This document shows, piece by piece, positions 36,242 to 46,675 of a stretch of DNA of 64,000 bases. Source of the DNA: Sebastes aleutianus (lineage: Eukaryota > Chordata > Actinopteri > Perciformes > Sebastidae); the NCBI GenBank assembly GCA_916700875.1, contig CAKAKS010000068.1:28117253-28181252 (forward strand). The letters run 5' to 3'. Position numbers and translations under genes: made by a program. Within the stretch, counting starts at the first letter, position 1. Every line of letters begins with the position of its first letter. A model generated the notes under the pieces. That model did no database searches. It was given only the letters and a program-made list of their open reading frames with translations, and was not told the origin of the DNA.

Positions 36242-36849
36242 TAGGGGTGGGAAAAAAATCGATTCACCTATGTATCGTGATTTTGAAATAGATGTTTTAA
36301 TGGCAGAATTGATATCATTGCTTCATTTGAGTCTATGCAGAGGTAGGAGGAAGTTACCGCTTTTATTGTTGTAGTCAGAGTAACGTGACGGTACTGTATA
36401 TACAAAATGTATATACACATATAGAAATAAGAATGATTGAATTATATTCACCAGAAGTATAAAACAGTACATGTCCCTTATATATTAAAAAGAAAATACC
36501 ACTAATTTCTGAGGGAAATATTCTTTGATTTTTAGGTTGCTAGAAAAAAAAAAATTGATAATTCCTGACAATAACTGATATATTTGACTTCAGGACATCT
36601 CTGACTACATACAGACACAAAATCAAGCATTTTTACTGTATTAATTTAGATATTTTCCAAAGTAAAAGTCCCTAGAAGTGTACGATTTAACTTTACCCCA
36701 TGGTCTAGTTTTAAAATCACAATAAATCATAATATTGAATCGCAATACTTGTAGAATCGCAATACTTAAAAAACGCAATACATATTGAATTGGCACCTAA
36801 TTATAGTGATAGTATCGAATCAGGAGATAGGCGTACCATTCCAGTCCTA
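36242..36849. mobile_element. 608-bp hAT MITE with perfect 8-bp target duplication
   Basis: The left end TAGGGGTGGGAAAAAAATCG and right end TACCATTCCAGTCCTA are imperfect inverted repeats. Subterminal words are ATCGATTCACC on the left and GTATCGAATCAGGAG on the right. The identical 8-mer CATATCAG flanks both sides (36234-36241 and 36850-36857). The interior is AT-rich and non-coding. Confidence 0.85.
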
Positions 36850-36857
36850 CATATCAG

Positions 36858-37602
36858 TACTTAAATGTCCTTCTCTCTGTGAGGGCTGAAGTGGTAAATA
36901 TGCTCAGCCTTCTTCAGTCAGAGTACTGGCTTGCTTGTGTATAGGAGCGCATCATTTCCTGCCAGTGATTTCACCAGACAAAACAACAACAAACAGGGCA
37001 GCTCTGCATTCTCTCCGTTTGGGATGACTGGATTCGTGATCTCTGTTGCATCACCACTTTGTGATTTAGATGAGTGTGTTTTGATATGAAATCCTTTGCC
37101 AGAGTAGCTGTCAAATGTAAGAAGACCCACATTTTTCCTGGAATTGTCATGGACAGACGCTGTCAAGCACGACCTCCACCAGGCAGCATCAAGCTGACAC
37201 AGCCCCTATTTATGCAAGCTAAACTAGCTCACAGCTTAATTCAATCTCAGTTTCAGTAAACTTGCATCAGTCCAGTCAGGTGACAAGAGCTCATGAATAT
37301 ATTTCTCTAAGGTTGCTTGTTTCGTCTTCTATACCTGAAGCTGGTGAAATTGCAGATGATGTTCACCGGAGTCATGGGTGGAGATTGGTTGGAGGTAAAG
37401 TTTTGTACTAGAGTGCAGCAGTTGATGGAGCTGCAATGCTGCTCTGCACCACAAGGATGGATGTGTGTGTGTGTGTGTCAATGTGTGTGTGTTACTAGGA
37501 CTCACCTCTGACTTCTACCATAACAGACGGCTGTGGGTCATTATGGCAAGTCCAGGAATGACGAGCAATGCAGTGATGGATTATAGTTGGTGTGAATGCT
37601 CC

Positions 37603-37636
<34 letters not shown>

Positions 37637-38383
37637 CTCGTGCCTGTGTGAATCAGGTCACCTCCACTCCCTCCTGACCTTCCCCAGTTTCCTCCACACC
37701 TCCTCTCTCCTTCTATCTATCCCTCCTTCCCTCCTTCTCAGCAGCGTTTCTCTGCAAAGGTTATTATCACAGTGAGAGAAGCCACAACCCTTTTAAAGTC
37801 AGGAAACACACTCAGCAGGCGTGAACATTTGTGTCGAATGAGTGTAAAACATGTTTCCCTATCTTAGGTCACTTGTGCCACACTATTTTTTTTGTAGATG
37901 ATATCAAAATAAATTAGAAAGATACCTCCTCCAGAGAGACCAGGACTGCACTACACTGTCATTTACTTTTTTTTTCAATTACAGTGTACCTGACACAACC
38001 GTTGTGCTTTGTAATAACAGGAGCTGTACTACAGTCTGCTGTTATCTTTTCAGTTTTTTTTTTCTTCATTGATAAGCAGTGTCTACCAAAGCTGTGTGGG
38101 TGGATTTATTTTTCACACCACTGGTCTAAATCTGCCTTTGTTTTCATCTGTTGTTGGAAGTGTAAGCAGGTCATGGGTCACTGCAGTCAATCTTATGAGT
38201 TAAACTAAGGGCAGTCTGTGAGCAGACCACAGCTTTGAATGACATTAGATTACTTTATTACATATTATTAATTTAGATAACATTCTTATTTTGGGTGATT
38301 TAGAATAGAATCGCTAAAAAGACCTAGATTATTAACACCAATAATAAAGGCAATCTGCCTCTATTACATTACATTGCATTTCA
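36858..38383. other. Non-coding with GT microsatellites
   Basis: GT-rich runs lie at 37462-37491 and 37605-37632; the Val/Cys-rich frames over them are artefacts. No gene is recognised. Confidence 0.55.
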
Positions 38384-38490
38384 TGTGGTGTCCCCCAAGG
38401 CTCTATACTTGGCCCAATCATTTTCTCCATTTATATGCTCCCATTAAGTAACATCACCCAAAAATGAAATCTCTCATTTTGCATTGCATT
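38384..38490 (+). pseudogene. LINE reverse-transcriptase motif fragment
   Basis: Reading from 38384, the frame gives CGVPQGSILGPIIFSIYMLP. GVPQGSxLGP is the conserved reverse-transcriptase block that precedes the catalytic YADD in L2/Jockey-type non-LTR elements. It continues with an LPLSNIT-like and a degraded LSF block, then fails before the YADD. The 3' part of a similar element resumes at 39205. Confidence 0.8.
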
Positions 38491-39204
38491 GTAATGCACT
38501 AACCCAATAATCACCCAAAATTCTCTTGAGAGAAACCTTTTGATAAAGTTCTTTGATACACCTTGTGGTGCAACCTGGACACATCGTCATTGACCCAGGG
38601 CAATCAGTTGTTTCGGGTCTTAACATCAGACACACTCACCCAGGCTACAACCATTTAAAATATCAACAAACTAAAGAATTTTTTTTCTACATATCTTTAC
38701 TACAGAGATCTTTGCATTTTGCTGCATTATCATTCATTGGTGAGCAGTTCTACTGTGTCTTTTTAGGACATTTACTGTATCTGTAAATAAAAACAGCTAC
38801 ATGATTTTTTCACCCAAATGTAGAGAAGTTGACTTTTTTCAGAGTATTGTCAGCATACAGCCCTAACAACCTCCACCAAGAAAGGCAGTCTGTATGTTGC
38901 TTGAGAGGCAAAATCCAGAAAAAAGTCTGCCAATCACTCACTAGTCGCTTGTCAAGCTTAATTGCTGTGAATGCACGGTGAAAACAGAAAGGATGACCAT
39001 TTTCACTTTTTGATCAACTCAGAGCTCTAGATTTTGGTGGTTGGACAAGAGGCCACGGTTGAGTGGTATTTAAGTGAATGAATCAAACTGAAACTATAAA
39101 AGTGATGGAGCCAAAAATAGGATTTTGAAAAATGAGGGGGGGGAGTTTCCCCCATTCCCAGTGGAAATTATGTCATTGCAACAAACTAACTGACCTCAAT
39201 ATGT

Positions 39205-39690
39205 GTCTTTAGGACATTGATTCCTGGATCGCTGAAAACTTTCTCCAGCACAGTGACAATAAATCATAGTATTTGGACCGCAGTATATAGCCTCCCCACT
39301 TTCTCCTCATCTATGTCCATTGTCCAGTTTTTGTGAAATCCCATTCAAATGATCATGAAGTCATATTCGATTCAACATTGAAGTTCAACAAACAGAGAAA
39401 TTGTCTAGTTAAATCAAGTTTCAATCAGCTCGGCATTGGCTCCAAATTCCGATCAATTCCCTGTACCTCTGACCTGGAGGAAGTCTTCAATTATCTATTT
39501 CTCTTTCGAGCATCTTTCAGTCTATTTCATCCCATCTCCAGCTAGTTAAAAAAATGCTGCAGCAAGAGTCTTAACAATGTCAAAAAGAGGGACCATATTA
39601 TTTCCGTGCTTGCCTCCCTACACTGGCTCCCTGTTAGCTAGAGAATTACATTTAAAAAATCGTACTGTTTGTTAAAAGTGTCGTGTCTCC
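39205..39690 (+). pseudogene. 3' part of a degenerate L2-type LINE
   Basis: Near 39211 the frame gives DIDSWIAENFLQHSDN, the usual DIxxWMxxNFLxLN block. The open frame 39333-39545 holds HEVIFDSTLKFNKQ and VKSSFNQLG, matching the GVxFDxxLxFxxQ and KSxFxQLR blocks of L2 ORF2 C-termini. Further on, LQLV, AAARVL-like and LPPYTGSLLARELHLK segments are split by stops and frameshifts. It is non-functional. About 700 bp without LINE similarity separates it from the RT motif at 38384. Confidence 0.75.
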
Positions 39691-40135
39691 ACACCACACT
39701 GCCAGAGACCTGCTGAGATCCTGACGTGTTTCTCCCATTATATTAGTTTTCACCAGTCAGTTTAAATTGTACTTATATTTGTGTGCCTCTAACTTCGCCT
39801 AACCTAACCTGTTCATGTATTTCTTCTGAAGCCTTTGTTGTTGTTTGTTGTCTTTGTCTTTATGATCGTCTACTGCCTTTTGTTCAGTTTTCTTCTCTGT
39901 GCTCAAAGCACCTGGATCGACTGTGTTAAAGTTCCATATGAAGTAAGTTGTGCTGTAATAGAGCAGGTTAAGGTAGTGGGGTACCTCGAGATGTCAGCAA
40001 AGGGAGCAGATTTGCTTTTGAAATGTCAAAAATAGTGAAGAACTTTTGTTAGAAATTTAGAGGGACAACATGTGATCAATGTATGTAATGTAAAAAGACA
40101 GGAAAAGGGAGCTTTAGGGTCCTGTGTGGTTAGAG
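39691..40135. other. Non-coding stretch
   Basis: It carries a short frame at 39835-40035 without recognisable domain and no repeat boundaries. Confidence 0.45.
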
Positions 40136-40429
40136 CAGTGGTAGAAGAAGTACTCTTCCTACTTAAATAAACATACCAATACAAAGATGTAAAAATGCAT
40201 TACCAGTAAAAGTTTTAAGCTCAAAATCTAGCTTAAGTAAAGTAGAAGTATTATCAGCTACTTGTACTTAAAGTACCAAAAATGAAAGTAATCATCTGAC
40301 AGAAAAAAATGCCCCCTATAATATATGACATCATTAGATTCTTAATACTGATGCATCAATGTGTAAGCAGTATTTTACTTTTAAAGTTGTTCCAAGTGGA
40401 ACTACTTTAAATACAGTTCGGTCCAGTGG

Positions 40430-40719
40430 TTCCCAGTCTAGGGGTCCTGCCCCTCCAAAGGGTCAAAAGATAAATCAGAGGGGTCGTGAGATGACTAATG
40501 GGTGAGGAAAGAACAAAAAACAAAGTTCTCATACATAAATCTGCATTCATTACTCAGACCTTTCTCTGAATTTAGTTTTTTGTGAAATGTGGGATACCTT
40601 TAGGGCCCTTTTAAATGAAACAATTTGAGGAGTTAAGAGGGGAACTGTCTCTTGGTGGAACTACTAACAACTTATAAACATCTGGAACATGACAAGGAGC
40701 CTCAACTACACTAATGTAT
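40430..40719 (+). mobile_element. Second hAT-like repeat nested in the 40136-41000 element
   Basis: It begins CAGTGGTTCCCAGTCTAGGG, followed by CTCCAAAGGGTCAAAAGATA, GAGGGGTCGTGAGATGA and CATGACAAGGAGCCTCAACT. This order matches another common teleost repeat starting CAGTGGTTCCCAACC. Its right end is replaced by the family C repeat. Confidence 0.65.
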
Positions 40720-40850
40720 CCTCATACAAGGGTTCGTATGATATCTTATGAAAAAGTTATTCCTCCTTTTTTGTTAATTTCTTCACAGAAAACAACTTCC
40801 TTAGGTTTAGGCAACAAAGCTACGTAGTTAGGTTTAGGAAAATTCTTTAT
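40720..40850 (+). repeat. Dispersed repeat family C, second copy
   Basis: GGGTTCGTATGATATCTTAT, then AGAAAACAACTTCCTTAGG and TACGTAGTTAGGTTTAGG match the order seen at 20900-21430. It lies at the junction between the inserted repeat and the resumed host repeat. Confidence 0.6.
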
Positions 40851-41000
40851 ATTCTTTATAAGCTCATAATTTGTGTTTTATGCAAAATCTTAAATTAAAA
40901 AGTAACCAATGACTGCAGCCTGTCAGTGTAAAGTAGCATTCAATGGATGTACTTATGTATAGTACTTGAATAAATGCGCTTATTTACTTTCAAGACATAT

Positions 41001-42701
41001 AAACTGTTCATGTTACCTGGTTAAGTGCAGTCAGGCAGACTGGATGATATTCATGAGCACGCAGGTCAGGACTGAGCAGAGAGACGAGGGATTTCTTGGG
41101 CCACCTTGAAACTGCATTATGTGACAAAATATTGAGAGTTGAGAAAGCAGATAGAAGAATGCACTATAGGAAATGTTACCATATCTTTTGTCATCTATAT
41201 TTATGTAAAAAACAGCAGTAATGTATGCATGGCTAAATTGGGCACCAGGGGCACACCGGCCAACTGGAAGAGTGGGCGGGTGCCTGCTGGGCTTGTCAGC
41301 ACTGATATGAAAAGTAAAACTCCATGCTGTTTTGTATTTCTGCTGTTGACTAGTCGGCCGGCTCCTTAATAGGTGTGTGTATGTGTGTATGTGTGCATTA
41401 TGTATGAGGTCATAAATTTGTCACATCCCATCTCTCATCTCAACTCACCACTTTTTACTTTTCTGCTCTTCACAATGAATGCTGAGCTGACAGTGGTCTG
41501 TATAAATTTGTGAAAATGTGAACGTACTGTAACAAGTGACCAGCATGCTGCCTTCAAGGATCTGGTTGAAGAATCAGACTTTCGAGTTGAGTACACATAC
41601 AGTTTGAAAAAAAAAGGTAAATATTCATGGATTTAACACTTACATGTAAAATAACATGTCACTATGTTTTGGTGGTGTGGACTTGTGTTGCATGAAGTAG
41701 CTACATTGCATTCTATTCCATTGAGGCTATTTCCATGTTATTGGTTCTTTCATCTACCATGGTGGAAATGAGTTTAAGCATCTGTTCAAGTAATTTATTT
41801 TAATTTGTCTAAGAAATTACATTTGGGTTGCAGAAGCTACTCATAATCCCATTACAAACTCATTGGGTAAAGTGTGTAACAACAACATTAATAATTTGTA
41901 CCTACCTAAGGACTGAATAATGTGTAAATCTGGGTTCAATCCCACCTGTGGCGATTCTGTGTAGTTTCTATCTATTTAACCTAATTTAGCGAATCCCTGG
42001 CTGGTAAAAAATACAGAGCACATGGAAGAGAATTTGTGGATTACTCTGCAGGAGTGGTTTGCAAGGTTTCGTTGTACGTTGTTGACATAATCAAAACTTA
42101 CCACCACTGGAATCTATTGTGACCAACATGAATTCAAGTTGACTGCAGCTGCTGTTCTTTGCGTGGGTCCTTCAGGCCTAAAGAGGGATATTTGATACTA
42201 AGAGGGTGGATTTCTTTTGGGTGGACAAATGTGTGCATAATGGATTATGGGATACTGATGGCCACAAATGACAAACCGGCTGTGTCCTCCAGATCTTGGC
42301 TAAAGGCCACATTACTTGCATTGGGAGGAGCCGCCGTAGGGGAACTGTCTTGTCATCCAATTAAGTTGTATTTCATCTTGAAATGTGAACTTTGAAGGAC
42401 GCAGACTGTGAACTGGGACATAACTCTTGTCTATTAGAGGGAGGGAGGGAGCAGCTGAAGTTAATTATGATGTAATGCTGTTTAATGTCAAAGCACCGGT
42501 TTTCTCGTCAATAATGGTGATAATATAACAATACAGCTGGTTTATTAAGGTTATTATTATATATTCTTAACAAGAGTTGATACTGTAATTCACACCATTT
42601 ACACCATTATTACACAGCCTTTTGATCAGCGTTGGATCCTCTCCAGCTATGCAGAAGTTGAGCTAAATGCCCTTTTTGAAATAACAAACGTTAAACTTAT
42701 T
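41001..42701. other. Non-coding stretch without recognised genes
   Basis: A pol III B-box-like GGTTCAATCCC lies at 41933-41943 without an A box upstream, possibly a SINE relic. No gene is recognised. Confidence 0.45.
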
Positions 42702-43363
42702 CAAGCTGCAGTTGGTTACCTTGAGCAAATATTATAAAAAAAGTGATGTTCATAAAAAACAGTCACTAAATCCTGACAGTATTGCATGAGGAAGATAATA
42801 TGTGACCAAGTAATATTCTTCTGCTTCCTACTAAGGCTCTTAATGGCAATTTGCAAGTGTCTACCATCTCTGAACAAAAACAACCAATCAGAGCCGAGCA
42901 GTCTCTGAGCAGCTGTCAATCACTGCTAGCGAAACTTGCGAACTCCAATCAAACTGTCAAACTAGGCAGCTCTGATCAAAGTTTGCTCCGGCCGGTGGAA
43001 GGTGCTTGGTTTTGGCTCTACTGTTCTAAACATGGCGGCCAGATCACAAACCTTTTTTTTCATTTTACTGCTAAACAGTTACACTGAAATATGTTTCTAA
43101 AAACATTTGAGGTAAGAAATAGGCATGACAGTAACAGAATCATATTTGATCAGTGCTGCCTAATTTGACAGTTTGATCAGAGTTCATGAGTTTCACGAGC
43201 AGTGATTGACAGCTACTGTAGAGACTCCTCTGCATTGATTGGTTGTTTTCCTTCCGCTCTCTGAAATCTTGCAAATGCCATTAGGAGCACCGGAGGACAC
43301 AGAGGAACATGATTATTTTAGATTACCTGTCTTAATTTGCTCAAAGTTACCAACTTCAGCTTT
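42702..43363. mobile_element. CCAAT MITE family, head-to-head rearranged copy
   Basis: The left half (42702-42990) matches the left part of copies 16514 and 50955 in + orientation: AGCTGCAGTTGG, AAACAACCAATCAGAGCCGA, GTCAAACTAGGCAGCTCTGA. The right half (about 42985-43363) is the reverse complement of the same left part plus the element middle: GTGCTGCCTAATTTGACAGT, GATTGGTTGTTTTCC, CATTAGGAGCACCGGAGGA, CCAACTTCAGCTTT. The native right end (TTACAATATGCTGAAAGG) is absent. The copy is therefore two left ends fused head to head and could form a large hairpin. Confidence 0.75.
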
Positions 43364-46175
43364 AACATATTGTTAGGAAATCAAAAAATAATGTAAACAT
43401 AGACGTCTTACCCTGGCATTCAGACTGAAATTTGTGTATAAAAAAAGAGTCTTTTTTTTTTACGCTTGGTGGAAAGGTTGGTGTATCGATGAAAGCAAAA
43501 TGTGACAAAGTGCAAGGGAAAAAAAAAGGCTTAGTGAAGTGATCATGACGCACATGAAGCGTGTAACTTAAACTTCCGTTGTATCTTCCGCTCCACTGAA
43601 GAGAGGAGGAATGACAGCATAAGAAAACATCACATGTGTAGGGAGCTGTAACGTTCCTCAAATAATATAAAACAGACATAAATGTCATATTTCCATCATG
43701 TTTTACACACCTCATTCACATTTTCTATTGCAGAATTTCTGAAATGTTGCATGTTACAGTAATTGCCCAGGAGTGTGCGCTTGCACAGATTTTACTTTGC
43801 AGGCTGCAGGTGCAGTTATATGTCTGAACACATGTGTGCAAAGGATTATAATGATGCTAGGATGGTACAGTGAGTTGGTTTCTGTGAGAGGATTACCCTA
43901 ATGTCTCCTGAGGCCTGAATATAAACCCACAAGAGAGTACTGTTTCAGGTTCTTGCATTATAACGCTGTCTTATTGCTGGTACATGAAGGTGTTTAAGAT
44001 CCCTTGGGTGCTGTATGATGCCGTACCCAGAGGCCGCAGACTTGTCATCCCTTTGCTGTACACATTTACCCTGCAACTCACCAGAGAGAGATATTAATTT
44101 CTGTCAGGGAAGGTTTAGAGAGCAGATTCTAGTTTAGTCGATATTATTAGATATGAAATAAGGTTATTATCCCAAGAACTGAAGCCCCTGCAGTTTCCCT
44201 TCAACACCTAATAAGCAATGACTCATTCAAGGTTTTTCTGTTGGGTTGTTATTGACTTGTGTGGTTTGGGGCAATTATTTTTTTCCCCTCAATTATTTAC
44301 TTTGCCCTTTAGCCTCCCTTCAATGCCTCTGTTTCTGAATATAAACTATGCGGATAAAAACATGTGTTTATGATGATGATGAAGACGATGAGAGCGAAAA
44401 GGGAAAAAAAAAAGACAAAGATGAAAAGAAATATGACTTGGGGAGAAAAAGTGTGGGGAAGAAGAAGATAAGGATGTGTCACAAGGGAGGGATAAAATAA
44501 GAAATCTGCAACAACTGCCTGCAATTACTGTGCCTTCTTGTCCGTGGCCTCCTAATTAAGAGAACAGAGGGAGAATGCAGATTAGAGGGGAGGGCCGGGA
44601 GATAGGCCTGTGGCTCTTCAGTCCTCAGAGAGAATCTCATCCAGGGATTCGCTCTCCTCTGTTCATACAAAACAATGAGGGGGTCTACATTATTCATCTC
44701 CGGGAGTGAGAAACACAGAGGCAGCGAGAGAGAAAAAAGGATTGGAGCAAAACTTGAGTGGGGGTGGAGAGATAAGATGTGGATGCTTGGGAAAAGAACA
44801 TTTCAGTGCATGTATGTGTGTGTGTTTACTCTCTTCCTGAGGGCCCTTTTACATTTGTGGTTTTGGTAAAGCTTATTGAAAAATTCTTTTGTGGGTTTTC
44901 AGCAATTTTACCCACTTACTCATGGGTTAAATCCTTCTCAGCATAGGCTCTCAGCCTTTCCAATTGCCAATCACATGCAATTTTAGTTAGTCTTTTAGCT
45001 TCTAATGGTGCTGTGCCGCTGTAACAGCTTGGCAAGAAATAACAGTGCTGTAAGAAGATGCTTGCTGTGTCTGCTTCCGCAAGGCGTTACATCTTTAGAG
45101 GTTGGTAAAAATAGGTTTCCTCACTTCAGACGTTTATCTTTGCCACATAACAGGTGTTAATGATTTGAAATAAATGAATGGATTTTTCACATAACTGTGT
45201 CTGACCATAGACATCATTATCAGTGAATATGATAAATAAATTGTTGTCGCAATAAAGACAACAATCAGATGTTGAAGCCTGGCAGGTATTTGACCTACTT
45301 GTTAGATGTTCCTCCTACCGTAAAGGAACTGCTAAGCAATGTATAAGAATCAGTTGCATTTTCAAAGCTGTGCCTCTGGCTGCCGCGGGATCGATACATA
45401 AACCAGTCTCAGCAGGGGGTTCCTGTAAGAGGGAAGTATAATTTAGTGAGATTTGCACTATTAATTAGTTCACATGGAGTTCCCAAGGAATGTTTGAGGG
45501 TTTACCGTGCATGCTGCGCAGGAATACATAAAGGGGACGCAAGGGTGCTGTATTCTTGGGGTTCTTGTCAGCCTTTTGTTTCACATGTTGGTCTGTGTTT
45601 AATTTAGACTCTGAGTAAATGGAACTGGATGATAGGATCTGTTAGGAATGTATTTATAATTGGCTGCTTGCTTGATAGCAAGGCTTGCGTAATACACTGT
45701 GACTTACACTCAGTGATGGAAGATAAACATGTTAAACATCACTGTCTGAAATTACAGAGGCCAAAAATGTCACACTGATTTGTTTGTTAAATTGTTTCAA
45801 GATGCAGCAAAGTCTGAGAGTCAAGTATCATAAATACACTGAGATGTTGTAAGTTCCACAAATGTTTAACTCTGCCAAAGAGGTTTTGTGTTAGGTATTG
45901 TTTGTCTGGCTGTGTGTCTGCTAGTTACATCTTCAAAACAATAAAAGGGGAGAAGGCAATGAACTTCAAATACATTTGAAGTTAATTAAGTTCACAATGT
46001 TTGTTTGTTAGTTTATGAATGTTAAAGTAACTTTTGTCTGTTTGCTTTGTCCCTATGAAAGGAGCGACAAAGCGGGTACCTCGTGATCTATATCTCTTTT
46101 AAATCAGGAACAGTGATCCTTATATGGGAACCATGATATACGCTGCTGATGCAGTACGACTATAGGGGCTGGTTT
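43364..46175. other. Non-coding stretch without recognised genes
   Basis: A purine-rich zone lies at about 44370-44470. Short frames on both strands have no domain resemblance. No repeat boundaries were identified. Confidence 0.5.
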
Positions 46176-46183
46176 AAGTGGAT

Positions 46184-46667
46184 TAAAGGAACAGTGTGTT
46201 GGCTCTGGCAGTATCCAGCGATGAGGTTGCAGATTACAACTTCTCCCGTGTGCCAAGCGTGTAGGATTGCTACTGTGGCTGACGTGAAAATGCAAATAGC
46301 CCTCTTTAGAGCCAGTTGTTGTAAGAGTAGAGTGCTTAGAGTGTGTGTGTATGTGGGAAGTGAGTGGTGAAGCAAGAGAGAGAGAGAGCACGGTGGCGAC
46401 AGGAGAGAGTAACGTCATTGACTCCGGCCCAAGCAGGAAAACTTAACAGAGTTTTGTTTGTCCATTCTGGGCTACTGTTGAAACATGGAGGTGCAACATG
46501 GTGGACTCCGTGGTTCAGATCCCTATGTAGATATAAACGGCTCATTCTAAGGTAGCGAAAAAACAATTCTTATTTGCAGGTTATTTATACACAAAGAAAA
46601 CATACTTATTAATATTATATTCCATTTTTGCCAATAGTTCCCCCTAATTGTTACACACTAGTCCTTT
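46184..46667 (-). mobile_element. 484-bp family B MITE with 8-bp target duplication
   Basis: The left end TAAAGGAACAGTGTGTTGG and right end TAACAATTAGG-type text read on the minus strand (TTACACACTAGTCCTTT on +) form inverted ends. The same 8-mer AAGTGGAT flanks both sides (46176-46183 and 46668-46675). The interior is the reverse of the copy at 32602-32904. Five overlapping ORFs of 60-104 codons across it on both strands are artefacts. Confidence 0.8.
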
Positions 46668-46675
46668 AAGTGGAT

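Larger units (their letters stand above)
40136..41000 (+). mobile_element. MITE beginning CAGTGGTAGAAGAAGTACT, interrupted by insertions
   Basis: The left end CAGTGGTAGAAGAAGTACTC and following TACTTAAATAAACATACCAA, then TTAAGTAAAGTAGAAGTATT, match a very common teleost hAT-like repeat I remember as starting CAGTGGTGGAAGAAGTACT. The text is broken near 40425 and resumes near 40850 with AAAAAGTAACCAATGACTGC, AAAGTAGCATTCAATGG and GTACTTGAATAAATGCGCTT, in the expected order. The terminal CCACCACTG-type end is lost. Confidence 0.7.

Noticed and set aside
41933..41943. B-box-like GGTTCAATCCC as a pol III gene
   Set aside because: No A box or tRNA fold upstream; at most a SINE relic.
46104..46566. 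Cluster of five overlapping ORFs on both strands
   Set aside because: All lie in or across the family B MITE at 46184-46667.
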